Source of the DNA: Usnea hakonensis
Lineage: Eukaryota; Ascomycota; Lecanoromycetes; Lecanorales; Parmeliaceae
Reading direction: 5' to 3'
DNA length: 64,000 nt
Assembly (NCBI GenBank): GCA_013423325.1
Contig: BLJB01000126.1
Span: 62,001-126,000 of the forward strand
In this document: piece by piece, positions 33,150-45,605 of the stretch
How the letters are laid out: each line of letters begins with the position of its first letter
How positions within the stretch are numbered: position 1 is the first letter of the stretch
Made by a program: the position numbers and the translations under genes
The notes under the pieces: generated by a model
Databases searched by the model: none
What the model was told of the DNA's origin: nothing
What the model saw: only the letters and a program-made list of their open reading frames with translations

Positions 33150-36100
33150 ATGGAAGATGCTCCCATGGTGCCCAAAATGTCATCTCTAGGACCTGCTGCT
33201 AATGTCTCTGATGCGCCAAGTGGGATGATGCAAAGGCCCTATCTTTCGTCTTATCAGTCAAATTCCTCAACAGGAGTACCCAACGTCTATGATGCTACAC
33301 TCCTTGGCATGAAAACCCATGACTTGATTGATTTGCTTGGACTGACTCAGTTCTACCAAGTTGACTTGCTCCCGCTGACATGGCAGCCCGCCCTCGAGGA
33401 GTTAGGAGATGGACGTACCTCCTACGTCAGCCAGTCACATCTCAATATTCAGATGAGTCTGGCGTTCAAACGCGCGAAACCAACACAACACGAGGATCAA
33501 CAGCACTCGGACGGCGAATCTGGTATCTTCCCACGGCTTTGCACCGAGCTCTCTGTTCTGGCTCATCCGCCCTTAAGAAATCACCCGTTCATCGTCCGGC
33601 TTGAAGGATTATGCTGGGAACTCCATCTTGACACCTTCGGCGTCTTACCAGTGTTCGTCTTTGAAAAGGCACACGGTGGAAATCTGCAAGACTTCATAAG
33701 TTCAGAGCAAGGGGGAAACCTGAACTTTGTAAAGCGGAAGAAGCTTTGCGTACAAATTGCTCATGCTTTGATGACAATGCATGACTGTCGTGAGTTCCTT
33801 TTCAAATCTCGTGACCTTTGGTATATCTGTTGACCTGTGAAATGCTAGAGATAATCCACGGAGACATTAAACCGATAAATGTTCTTATGTTCAAAGAGCA
33901 TGAAGCATATACAGCGAAAGTAGCCGATTTTGGCTTCTCCACAAAGATCACCAGAGATGGTCTAGTCAGTCTACCGTTCTCTATGCCTTGGTATGCCCCT
34001 GAATATCATCCGCGCAAATTTTCTTTCGCCGCCGCCCAAAGATGTGATTTCTTCTCTTTCGGTATGCTTTGTCTATGGCTTCTATTCCACCCAAGCCTTC
34101 TGCACAGATCGAAAAGCTTGCAGTCGTTGCCTGAAAATGACTCACTATTGGAGTCTCTGGTAGATGACTCTTCACTATCGGCGAAAGCTTCAAATGAATA
34201 CAAATTACTTGAAAGCTTGAAAAGTGAAAAGAGGCTGCCTGTATTTGCGTATGAATTGATTGAATCAATGACGAGTCTCGAGAACCAACAAAAGTCTGAT
34301 CTGAGGTTGTTCTTTGATGTAACTCTTGTAGATGATCCGCTGCAGCGAGCTGATGGTTTCCTTGACTTAATTCAGATATTGACCCAGAATGAGTAGGATT
34401 GATTGTACGAATGTCTTGATTGGTACCTGACTGTCTCGCAGTCATGAGTTTGACCCATCGGACACTTCAGAGGACACAGAGCTTCCCAGTGGTGACGCTG
34501 AGTTTCATGTGAGAAGACAGTGGTCATTGAAAGGCTCTTTGACAGATGATTGACTAGATTGCGAAACATATTAGGGAGCTGATGTCGACAGACTACAGAG
34601 TTTGGAGCAATGTCCTGAAAGGCCTGGAAAGGCATGTAGAAACTTCCAGTAACGAAGAATCCACTACGAACGCCGCTTTCCAAGTAGCTTTGTACTATGG
34701 CATTGGCACTGGCACTAGACGAAATCCAAGCAAACGCGCGCTCTGGTTAAAAAGAGGCCAAAAAGACATGATAGATCTTGAGCGGGAGAAAGAGATATTA
34801 GGACAAATTTGCTATGCAATTCCGCGTTACAGGAGCACCAAAGTGTAGTCCTGGCTCAAAGACGGCTACATCCCCTCCTTTGATTTGGCTCATGAATTTA
34901 AAAAGACTGGACCACTGGCAGTACTTATGGCGGACTACAAGAACATCGTTCAAGATCCAGAGGAAGAATTAGGCCCAGGCCATATCTTGGTCATACATCA
35001 GAAGACAGTCCTATGCGACATTTTTGAAGAAGAGGGGAGTTTTGAGGCCGCCGAAGAAGGACTGAATGAGATCCTTTTCGGGAGAAGAATGGAGTCGACG
35101 GTACAGTAGTATTTGCCTGCGCTTATTAACCGCTTGGCCAAAGCGTTGAGGGCACAGAACAAGCTGGGCTACGCAGAAGTATCCACCAGGGATCTCTTGA
35201 AGAGAGTGGAAGAGGTATATGGCGTTGAACACATGCATACACTGAAGACCCTTGCAATCTTAGCTGAGATTCTGGTGGACAAAGGCGAATATAATATGGC
35301 CGAGAAGGTTCTAGCCCGCGCGATCACTGGCTTCGAAAGGTCACCTGGTGACCAACATACCAGCACGTTGGCTACTCGGGCTCAAGTAAACCATGTGTAT
35401 TTGCATTTGAGCAAAAATGAAGAGTTGGAACAAGAATGCAAATATGTATCTGAGGGCATTGAGAAAACTGTTGAGATCCAGCACAAACAGTATATATATG
35501 CCGTCGCTAACCAATCTGTCGCACTGGAGAGCCAATTCAGACTTAGTGAAGCTAGAGAGAAGGGAGAACAAGCTTTGGCGATGTCTGAAGGAAGACTTGG
35601 GTTTGAACATGATACAACGCTCGCTATCCTTGGAAATTTAGCTATAGCGCAGTGAAGCAACGCGATTACACGAATGCTGAGTCCTTGCTTTGTCGAGCCA
35701 TAGCCGGGCATGACAAAATATTCGGGGAAAGCAATCGAAATTCGTTGATTCATCTTGGCCATCTAGCCATTGTCTACCAAACTCAGAAGAACTATCAAGC
35801 CGCAGAGGAGCTGCATCGGCGCGTGGTGAACGGAAGAATGAGAATACTTCTCAAAGGTCATCTTCACACGTTTCTCAGTCTTGCCAATTTGGCTGATTGC
35901 CTCCACGAATGCGGCAAATACGAAGATGCAATAGAAATGGGTTTGCAGACCTTGGAAGGATATGAGCCGATCTTAGGTAAGACTCATAGATCAACTCTGA
36001 GCATGTACGGCATTCTCGCCTCCATCTATGATGCTCAAGAGGATTACGATTCTGCAGGAATAATGTATCACCGTGTCTAAGGACGAAAATCACTGCTGGG

Positions 36101-36548
36101 TGCAGATCATGCGGAAACAATCAGGGACGGTGCAAAGCTAGTAGCTGCGACTAAAAGACTAGACCTGGTGGAAAAGGTGAAAGCTTTAGAAATCTGGCCC
36201 GTGGACAACTGCAAAGGCGATGATGACCAAGACCATAATGCAAGAATGAAATTACTGCGCACTATCGCTCTCGCCATACAAGGCAAAGGCGAATTCTCGG
36301 AAGCCGGAGACCTTTACAGAACGCTACTATTTGCAAACGTCAAGGCACGGGGCTCCAACCATCCCGACACGATGAAAAGCGTCAGCGATCTCGGTACACT
36401 TCTCACAAACGCGCACAAATACGCCGACGCAGAGCGCCTCCACATGGTTGCCCTGAGCAGCCGAGAGAAGACTCTAGGCGCCCGCCCGTCGGACTTGACT
36501 GTATCTAATCATGACGATCTTATCTTATTGATCCAAGCACACGCCTAA
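33150..36548 (+). pseudogene. Kinase-TPR protein gene broken by stop codons
   Basis: Exons 33150-33789, 33849-34392, 34442-34508 and 34558 onward join in phase. The kinase part has FVFEKAHGGNLQDF, HGDIKPINVLMF (Asp of the HRD position kept, Arg replaced by Gly), VADFGFS and WYAPEYHPR. It continues into Sel1-like (VALYYGIGTG) and tetratricopeptide repeats, for example TLKTLAILAEILVDKGEYNM and TLLTNAHKYADAERLHMVAL. The frame is cut by TAG at 34846-34848, TAG at 35107-35109 and TAA at 36078-36080, with a shift near 35650. All three stops can come from CAG or CAA by one C-to-T change. A truncated kinase of about 513 residues ending at 34848 could still be made. Confidence 0.8.
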
Positions 36549-36968
36549 TTTTTCTAGAGTGCATGGAATAGATCATTCATGGAGTATGAAATGGAGCATA
36601 AAATGGAGTATTCATGACGCACCATAGCTATAGGCGCTGTTTATGGCTCGGTAGTAGTCCGATTTAACCACTACGTTAATAATAGAAACGTTAAAAAGGG
36701 CCGAGATCCAAACAGCTACACGCCCTCGCGCAGAAGAGCGTCTTGGCGATGAACAATAACCGGAATCATATCCCTGTCTCAGTTGACTCAACCGGCGACG
36801 ACGGCTTAGTTTCTCAGGCTTAGTTACTCAGACATCCCATCACGGTGCGTAAGTGCTATGAGGGTTCAACGGAGAGATCAACTGTCAATTTTCCCTCGTT
36901 GGTGTGTTTTAGCCTAATCAGACGCGCTATTTTGACAAGACGGCAAAGTTTCCATACAGCTGCGCCAT
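36549..36968. other. Intergenic
   Basis: Nothing recognised. A short imperfect repeat (ATGGAGTATGAAATGGAGCA and variants) occurs near 36578-36615. Confidence 0.4.
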
Positions 36969-39597
36969 CTACGGGACGTACAGTACCCCAGGGTTGGTAG
37001 CGTCCACAAGGCCAAAAGCAGTGAATGGTACGCCAGTGACGACATCCCCATTTTTGAACCCGGCAGCCCACACTCCTGATGCTTGATTAGCACCGCACGT
37101 GTTTGCCCCCATTCTAATGAATAGCGACATGTCTGCCGGTGAGAAGCAAGACCTATGAACCAGATCAGACACATGTTCGGTGGAGTGACAGCTTCTCTTC
37201 ACTTACTTTCCGGGAAAACCTCCGAAGGTAGTACTTTTCGTAGACGCTACGAACGCGCAGCTACCGCTCGCGGCCCTAAATGAGCATTTCAAAGTCAATC
37301 ATAGTATTTCCTTCCGAGCATCTAGTCCTCATCGGGGCTTTGGAGTAAAACGAGTACAGGCACAATAGACTCACACTTCACAGTAGGAGCCATAAACGAT
37401 CTTGCCGTCGCTTGTCCCCGTGTTACCTGATTGGAGGCAGGTGGAATCAGATGTGCAGAATGATTCGGTAGTATCCGTTGCACTAAGAACTTGTCCATTG
37501 ACAACGCTGTAACAGCATGTCAACTTCATTACGCTTCCAATAGTTTCCAATTCACTCACGAGCCAAGTATGTTCAAGCAATCAGACAAACGAGCCCCCCC
37601 GTCGCCACTTCCACAGGTATATGAGTTGAGGTCCTTTGGGTACACAGCCCCGGTTGCCACAGTCGGCTGCAATGCTTTTCCGCTCATAGGTGCGTGAATG
37701 GCTCCGTCTCCGTTCAACGGCCGGAACCCACCCTGATAAAACTGGATTGACGTTGTCAGTCTTGGGTCAAGGTAGGTATCTTTGACATACTTGATAAGCG
37801 TTTGGGCCGTTGACCCATCCAGCGTTCGGCCCCTCAGCCACACAGGTCTCGATGATGTTTTGCGTAGAATCCCAGCACTCTTGCCACTGATCGGCTTCCG
37901 AAGGAGTGCCTCGATACATGTACTTCAGGGCCAGTGAGGAGGCGGCGTCTATAAGTGGGGAAAGCTCTTGAACTGACCGCTTCGATACCTCCAGCCACAG
38001 ACACCGATATCTCGCAATCGCCAGTCGTCTTGGTGCCCATAGACCAGGCAACGCCAGCTGGAATCCCTGCGGGCTCGTCGCATGCGTTCGTACACAGGAC
38101 TTGTCTCAATGTATACAGCAGCGAATTCGGTGTGACGTTTCCAGTAGTCTCTTTCAACTCAGCTGGAACAGACGCCACAGAATTCTTCGAACATGTAAGG
38201 GAGCCCGTTGCAGTGGGGGTCGAGGAAGTTGAAGTAGAAGAAGCTGTAGACGAAGTTGTTGTTTTTTTCAATTGAGCCAAGAAAGCCTGCTGATCTGCTA
38301 GCTCTTGCAGGGAGAGAGGTGCGTAAGGAGGCGGGTCATGATTATATTGAAAACAGGGGCAGTCTTTCTTTTGGCCTTCGATGCCCTATAAGTTGATGTC
38401 AGAATAGCTACATCTCGAAAGCTGTATCCACAATGAGAACACCAGTTTTGACTTACCCCTAGGCAGGTACTGATGATTGATGCGTTGGTAGAGCCACCAC
38501 AAGAAGAGTCCAAGCACTTTGGTACATCAAGGCCTGTTGGACACTCCTCTTCGTCTTCGTAGCAAGGGCAGCCTGCAGAGTCACCCTCTTGGCACCACCC
38601 ATTGTTTCCGCCACAATCAGAGCACTTTTCGGTAATAGTATCTGAACAAGGTGTCTCAGGATTGGGTGTTCCCGGTGGTGGGACCGGAAATCCCGGGGGA
38701 GGTATGGGGAATGGGATGATCGGCGGCTTGGGACTACTATCTCCAGCTTTATGAACGATCAGTTTCAAGTTTTGGAAGGCGTTGGTGGAATAGCAGGAAA
38801 GCGTAATTATGCAATGAACATTGGAGGTCCTTTCAGCGCAACCAGGAACTTCGAGCAAAAAATGTAACTGATTTATCAAAAGGGTACACCAGTAGCAACT
38901 CACCTGGGTCGCATACACAGTTCAAATACTGATATCCCGTGTACTGCGCTATGCCTCTGCACTTGCCAGGACCAGCCTCTCCACCACATCTGTTGCAGGC
39001 GAGGCTTTCTCCATCAGGACAACAAGCGCAGAATCGGTACAGACCACCACCGATGTCGGTCCTATCATCGCAAATGCCTTCGTGGCGAGTATCTCCGCCG
39101 CAGGCATCGGCACTACACATTTTTGTATCCATGCCTTGATCTTCAGGGCACACATTATATCCGTCGTTCCCAGGAAAGTCGCCTCCATTCGTAGAGCAGG
39201 AGCAGCCTTGATAGGCTACGCTCGTGGAGCCGGTGCCTTGGCATATGCCTCCACCGGCGTCACCGCCACACGCTGAGCAAGCAACTGTCACACTTGAGTC
39301 ACAACAACCGCATAGGGGGAAGCCTTCGAGACTCGATCAGTAGGAGCCTATTAGCTGGAGAAAATGAGACAGACCATTGCTGTCCTGAATGTTGCACAAG
39401 CCAGATGCAGGCACATCTAAACAAGCCGTATCAGAGCACTGTAATGGTGTAAGACCAATATTTTGTCTGCAAGGTCCGTCGGCTGGAGGAAAGGTCAATT
39501 GTTGTCTGGGGAGAAGCGTCGCATGGGTGATGGAGATTCGCAGCCTCGCATGGAGCAAAACAAAAAGAGTAGTTGACCTGAGATAAGTGAACATCAT
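36969..39597 (-). CDS. Secreted cysteine-rich modular protein, unknown function
   Basis: About nine exons on the minus strand can be joined in phase, from MMFTYLRSTTLFVLLHA (start 39597, signal peptide) to the stop at 36969. The N-terminal part has repeated cysteine modules of the CxxCGG...C...CxC type: VACSACGGDAGGGICQG, CSADACGGDTRHEGICDD, CNRCGGEAGPGKCRG, and CSDCGGNNGWCQ. A proline-rich hinge (PIPPPGFPVPPPG) lies between them. A Thr/Ser-rich stretch (TTTSSTASSTSTSSTPT) leads to a C-terminal globular domain with ECWDSTQNIIETC, GWVNGPNAYQ-FYQGGFRPLNG, YTCGSGDGGARLSDCLNIL and CFSPADMSLFIRMGANTCG. I do not recognise the domain. It is surely extracellular; cell-wall or host-surface binding is a guess. 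It diverges from a secreted metallopeptidase gene. Confidence 0.7.
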
Positions 39598-40101
39598 GGT
39601 AGCGTGCGTCACATAAGATGGAGGGACCAAACGCAGGACGAAGAGGACGCTGCGAGTAAAGAATTATCACACAGGGCGATTTGGAGCAGCATGAATCAGC
39701 TGCAATCAAGTACATGGCCATGTGGTGATGCATGAGCTTGAGAGGCTATCATTTCCCCAAAGACTCTAGTTCCATGCAAGCTACCTTTATTTAACAGCAG
39801 TCCAATCAGCCTCGCGCTTCTGCCTACCAACACAGGTGACCTCAGGGAGAAGCCGGCAGAGCCCGCCCTTTTGTATATATCAAGTTGGGCTGGGATCATG
39901 CAATAAATCCACTCATTGAGATCAGGCGCTCGCCCATCAAACTAATCAATAGCAATGCCTTGAATTGCGCAATTTGAACCAGAGAGCAGGTCGTGCTTAC
40001 CATTTTCCAGGAGCAGACGCGTGTATGGTATACTTGCGCGCCCTTGTCTGCCAATAGCTTAGGTGTGATCGCTCTCGGAAACTTGAAGTCTACCTACAAC
40101 A
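39598..40101. promoter_or_regulatory. Shared upstream region of two secreted-protein genes
   Basis: 504 bases between divergent start codons. No gene supported. A common promoter for the cysteine-rich protein and the metallopeptidase is likely from layout alone. Confidence 0.35.
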
Positions 40102-41256
40102 ATGCTTCCCATCTTTGTGATTCTTATGACATTCTTTCCCATATTCTCCTCTGCCGGAAATCTTGCTGCTCGCTCCATATGGTTTGATGATGCTAGCTGC
40201 ACGCAGAGAGTGCGGGAGAATGTCTGGGCTGAAGTGAAACAAATGTTGACGTTAGGTGGCTTGAGCCTCCCCACCCAAGATGGCGATACTCAGCGGTTTT
40301 TTGCCTATTTATTTAAAAGCACTGACACCAAGAAGCAACAATTCATCTTTGGTATATCTATTGCGAGAGAAGCCTCCTCATAGCGCGCTGACACGAGATA
40401 GATAGCTCGGCCTCCATTGCAACAAATACGGTTAACGATAGAACCTCCGCAAATGTTCGTATATACTGTGATGGGGATAGAAGATGGCAGCCGGCTACAA
40501 AAGAGCAGGTACCTGGAAATGAAGACAGACCCCAAAATCAAAAAGCTTGGTACGATGTGGGGAACGAGATGGTGTACGATGTTGAGGGTAGCAGGCCAAA
40601 TTGCATGCAAGGAGGTTTGAGCGGTGCACAAGCCCAGACATACTCCAACAGCCGGGGGAGTTCGGGCGTGTTCACAATTACACTGTGTGATGCAGCACTG
40701 GGACAAGCTGAGCTCGCACTCTCCGATTCAGCAGGGACGGATCGCGCCAATGGGGGCGGTGTCAGTCTCGATCAGTATGCTTTGCTCAGCACCACCATCT
40801 TGCACGAGGTAAGTCACCACAATGGCTAGACATTCCGGAGAATCTGCTCTACCTGCTTATGACTGACATGGTGCAGATTGCTCACACTCTAGAGAATCCA
40901 AAATCCCGGACGGACAGATGTACGTGCAGAAAGGCCATTTACTATATTTGACAGCGCCCCTGGCACTGCTTGCCGCTAATTTTCGCGCGTTATAGGGATT
41001 GACGTCGGTGGAAAAGGCGGGTACAGATGGGCCGGAGTGTACGGGATGACCGCTACCTCGGCGCTAGGAAATGCAGAGAGTTTCGCATACTTTGGTATGA
41101 GTCCTCATTCCGATTCGTGCCCTCGACTGATTTGTCTCAGGCCTAGGCGCTCTCGTTCAGTCAATGGGCTACTCCATCGGCAGTGATGGTATCATATATC
41201 CCAAAGGCCAGATCCCGCAGTCGATCGCGGAGTTGATAGTCAACGGTTTTCAATAA
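40102..41256 (+). CDS. Secreted zinc metallopeptidase (deuterolysin/M35-like)
   Basis: Predicted join 40102-40351, 40402-40808, 40877-40919, 40996-41094, 41141-41256; 915 bases, 304 residues, every phase consistent. The start codon is followed by a hydrophobic signal peptide (MLPIFVILMTFFPIFSSAGN). The zinc motif is split by an intron: LHE from exon 2 and IAHTL from exon 3 give HEIAH. Downstream GGYRWAGVYGM and NAESFAYFGLGALVQSMG match the C-terminal part of aspzincin/M35-like enzymes. Cysteines in YCDGD, PNCMQ and TLCDA suggest disulfides. It probably acts as an extracellular endopeptidase. The family call rests on motif order, as overall similarity is low. Confidence 0.78.
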
Positions 41257-41472
41257 GGCAACGGTCTGAAAAGAAGGGTCGGCTTTCGGCAGCTGAATAT
41301 GAAGGAATCTCAAGACTATCTACACGGTTCTATTCGGCTTGCGAGGGGACTTTCAATATATATACGCGTTGTTGGGAACTCTATCAAGAGTGTGCGATCA
41401 AGAGAACAATTTTGTGCTGCGATATATTGAACTTGGAAGTCACCAAAGTTGTCACAAAGTTCTAGAAAATCT

Positions 41473-43928
41473 CTATACACTTTTCGCAGCCTTCTCCAGT
41501 GTGTCCAGGATTCTGGCTTTGTACACTTGGTGCTTTTGGAGTTCATCCAATCCTTCAGTCAATTCCCGGAATCTTAGGCACGTGTCGATAGCATCTGCAA
41601 AACTCTGGCCTACTCTATGAGGGAGCTCTCTCTTCGCCCGCTCCAGTAGCTCTTTACGCATGAATTCCGGGTCGAGCTTCTCGGGTTTCACCTCATCGAA
41701 TTGTGCTATCAGCTTCCAGTACGCAATCTCGAGAAGCACTATACCCTAAGCAGCTACCATTAGCCGCAGAGGAGATGGAAAGAAGGAGGTGCACATACTA
41801 AAGCATAGACGTCGTGGTATTTCTCAAACTTGATCACAGGTCTTCCCCACCTCTCAGGGTGTCGATAAGCGTTGTTCTTCCACTCGGGTCTCAACTCAGA
41901 GTCGGCATCCTCAGGCCTAGAGCATTCAAACCCAAACAGCCAGGGTTGCGCAAATTCGATCCCTTCAAACATCACTCTGTTGCGCTCTCGTCCTTCGTCC
42001 ATTTTCCTTGAGTCCTTGTGCAGAAAATGGATATTCCCACTCTTCAATTCCTTGTGGACCCAGCCCACCCGGTGAAGATTTTTCAGAGCAGTGGCAAGAG
42101 CGTAAGCAAGCTGGATACGAAGGCCAAGGGGTACACGCTTTGTCAGTCTCGATCCGTACACATCGCACAACGCAATTGGTGGGTCCTCCATGGCATGAGC
42201 TTCTGCCAAAGCATAGACCACACTTAATCTTGTTGCGTGCGGCTCTCGAAAATAACCAACGCAAGGCAAGATGTGAAAGCTTGTCCGCTTTGGGAGGGAT
42301 AACTGGGTGACCATTCTTGTGATTTGACTAATCGTATTTGGAGGCGGCTCGGACGATCCTGCCTCAATAGTTGTATACTTGAAGCTCTCAACCACGACTG
42401 ACTTCCCATCAATCTTTCCATATCTGAAGCGCTTTGGACCCGGTCGATGATTTGAAACGAGTTCGATGGTGTTTCTAGGGATCTCTGGCTTGTCCGGTAT
42501 CCGAGAATTATCGAGTAAATACTGCCTGAGTGTGATGGCATCTTCTGCTCCGACGAGTTTACTCACTTCATCCTCAGCCGCGGCATTCAAGTCGATCTCT
42601 GGGTCGAGCAATATTCTGCTTTCGATACTATCGCAAACCTCTTCTACTGAGTTCTGCATGTCGTTCACGACGCTTTCGGCGAAAATAAGCCTGGACGCGT
42701 CATTAGGAGGATTTGGACTGGCGCTGGCTTCGCTTGCAAAAGCTGTGCTGCTTGTTACAACATGCGATAGGCCCCAGAGTACTTTCAGGATCTCTGACTG
42801 TGCTGACGGCGGCAATCTGCCTAGTACTGAGCCTGGAAACAGCTCCGCTTGGTTCTTGAAACCTTCCAATCTTCTTGCTTTCAGCACGAGACCTTCAATA
42901 TTAACACCTTTTATGGCCTTTGGAGGGAAGCTTTTGATCCAATTGGCAATTTCCAATCCAGATGGGTCGTCTTCCAAGGAGACCTTCAAGAACATAAATG
43001 ATGAAACCGGCTTTGACTTCATGGTAAACCCCTCAGCTATAAGAGGCTTTAGGATAATGCTAGGCTGATCATATTTTGATAGATCAAAGTGTACGGGGTT
43101 AACTAAGGTGTATTAGCATCGCAGCACTCGTTAGTAACTGAAATCCTAAAGCCTACCCACAAGGCCTAATTCTAACCTGTCGGAAAATAGATGATTATGA
43201 AGCCATTTGATACTTATCTCTTTCCCCGACTTCAAACGCTTTTGCACTTGGCGAATAAGTACCGAGGTGAAAGAAAACCGCCCAGGAGCTGGCACTCTTG
43301 AATCCGAGCCACAAGCGGCAAGTATCTCCATCTTGCCTTCTGTCTCACCTTGTGTTCTGAGTGCGGCACGACAACAGTCTAAAATGACAAGCACGTCACC
43401 CTTCGCTAGGCATAAGGATCTTTGGAGCATGAACCAATCCAGTGTCGGGCCGCCATCCTCCTTCCTACGTCGAAGGTCAGAATGTAAACTGCTATAGACA
43501 AAGGGATTTTCTCACGCTCTCCACTCGCTATACCCCGATACAGAGTCCTTGCCAACATCATCCGCATGTCCAGCATAATAGACTATGATTAGGCTTCGTC
43601 TTTGAAGAGCATGTAGCTTTATGAAGGATGCAAGCTCTAGATTGAGTGAAGCACCTGAATTTTCGCTCGGAATAGCGTACGTATGTGCTTTGTATCTAAA
43701 TTGCTCTGTCAGAAGAGCCTGGAACTTCTTGACTTCGGGTAGGACAGCAAGATCATCGTCCTCCCAGTGAAGTAACAATGCATTTACTTGATCGTAGTCA
43801 TTATTTGCCCAATGACCGCGAATGACACTATCGAAATCTTCAACGATCGCCTTCTCTTCTGACATCGCGATGGTGAGCGAATGTCTGAAAACGTCGAGAT
43901 AGATGTGCGGGTTGTGCCGCTGGGCCAA
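41473..43928 (-). CDS. Caspase-like peptidase fused to a pseudokinase
   Basis: Predicted complement of join 41473-41745, 41799-43102, 43157-43464, 43516-43928; 2,298 bases, 765 residues, phases exact. Residues about 20-250 form a caspase-like (C14/metacaspase-type) domain: IIVYYAGHAD with catalytic His121, GDVLVILDCCRAA with Cys169 (Cys168 adjacent), GRFSFTSVLIRQV and NPVHFDLSKYDQPSIILKPL. A helical linker follows. Residues about 480-760 are kinase-like, with HKELKSGNIHFL in place of HRDLKPxN and no clear DFG (FGFECSRPED), then KYHDVYALGIVLLEIAYW. A caspase-like domain and a kinase-like domain in one chain suggest a cell-death executor under a binding or sensing module. The start may be Met22 instead. 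No prodomain or transmembrane helix is seen. Confidence 0.83.
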
Positions 43929-44744
43929 AGGGTTAATTAGCGATATAGTACGGAGTAGGATTAGTACAATTATTGGAAAGCTTGCTTTCTCTTATATAGG
44001 TAAGGTGGTGACCTTGGTGACCTCGTAATCTACTTCTGTGAGATATAAGATAAGCCAGTCCACGCCTAGGTCCAGCATGGCCACAGCCATAGTAAATTAG
44101 TCTACTCGCAATTGCGCATACTACCTAAACTCCGAGAGAGTTACTCCCCGCTTTATTCTTCATTATCGCTGAACGAGAATAAACCAATGGGCAATGGTCA
44201 CGTTCACCTAAACCCCTGTCAGGTCCATTAGATTGGCAGTAGGATGTCCCGAAATGAGGCAGATTTAGAGTTTGCTCTCGCCAAAACGCCAGCAAATCAG
44301 TCTCAAGCAGTGCATCCTTGAGACCGAATGATCTTATAAAAAGGGAGATCCACAAGACCGCAGTCAAGACAAACAAGGCAAGAGCTATCATACGAGGGAT
44401 CGCTGGTAACAGTGTATAGATGGGAATCGTCTATCAACACAATATCGAGTAGATAGATAGCCTTCACGGTTCTTTAATAACGCTCGTTCGGTGCATCAAT
44501 GCGTGAAACATCCTTCAGAGACTAGTAACAATCTCAGGGCTTGATTGCATATGCAGGTCCACCAAATTTGGTGTAAGGAGCCGAACGGAATATATCCCAT
44601 TGGGGCGCTAGATATGCAGGTGTCTACGCCCCGTTTGAGTACAGAGTCGGACCCGTGAGTATAATTTCGTAAGTTTCCCCCAGCCTATTAAATAATTCAC
44701 TTGAAATATCTGAAACTTCGATAGGAGCTCACCGTACGAGAAAA
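43929..44744. other. Intergenic
   Basis: No supported gene. A minus-strand open stretch at 44125-44391 starts with a hydrophobic helix (MIALALFVLTAVLWISLFI) and might be a tiny membrane or secreted protein, but nothing else supports it. Confidence 0.35.
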
Positions 44745-45212
44745 ATGTCGAAATCCTCAGATGATCGAGGGCGAACGAACCCACCAGGCAATGATGAGAG
44801 TAGTGAGAGTGAAGATGATCAGCAGGCTAGCAAAACCACGAGACAAAACGAGAACACAAGCTAAGGATCACGCAGTATAATCTCGCTGGCTTCTCGAACT
44901 CAGCTTCAGGTGCCTTTCGATCAAAGATCTTCAAGTACAATTCTCAAACCGAAGTATGCAATCCGCTCTTCGGTGCCCTGTTGGACTTTCAATGACTCTC
45001 TGACGGCGCAGTTTCCCACCGCTCCATTATACGAAGTAAACGAAGAGGTATTCATCCAGGTTGTTGGTCAGTCCCAACCAGCAGGACCGTACCAGGTCAT
45101 CGCCATTCTTGCAAATCGGCACTACAAATTGAGGCGAAAGGACAATGGACAAGAACATCCACAACCAGTCAAGGAAGACGATTTAGTTATTCGTGTTCCT
45201 GAATTTCCATAA
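44745..45212 (+). pseudogene. Small hypothetical protein gene with one internal stop
   Basis: One continuous frame of about 155 codons runs from MSKSSDDRGRTNPPGNDESS to KEDDLVIRVPEFP, interrupted only by TAA at 44862-44864 in the acidic, disordered N-terminal part. The C-terminal part (YEVNEEVFIQVVGQSQPAGP, then HYKLRRKDNGQEHPQPV) looks like a small beta-rich, SH3- or chromo-like fold, as seen at the ends of retroelement integrases and in small fungal proteins; this is a guess. The stop can be a CAA-to-TAA change. It lies just upstream of the DUF6594 gene. Confidence 0.45.
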
Positions 45213-45605
45213 AATTTGGCTGGTAGGGGGGACGGAATACTCACCTTCTCATGAGTCCTGTGCGGGGTCCGGCAGCAGCCGGGAGGGGCACTACCTTAGA
45301 ATGCAAACCCTTCCTATCTGTACCTTACCTTCCAACCGAGGAACACACTTTTCTTCATTAGCGCTTGAGGCATAGTAGTGCTTCAGGTAGACATGCAATT
45401 TACCCGTCGTCATTCGCGTAAGCTCGACTTTGGTGAAATGTTGTTGTCGTACTTTGTTCCATCGTGGATTAATTTGCTCTAGCGAAGGTTCCCACCCAAG
45501 ACCACACGCGTCATTTCACTCGGCATACTCCCACGAGTGAGCTTCTCCGCATCTTTTTAAAACATCAATAGATACTAGCTTTCACAGTTGAGAGCTTCAG
45601 ACCAG

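Noticed and set aside
44125..44391. Minus-strand open stretch with a hydrophobic start
   Set aside because: One helix alone is weak evidence; no splice, homology or neighbour support.
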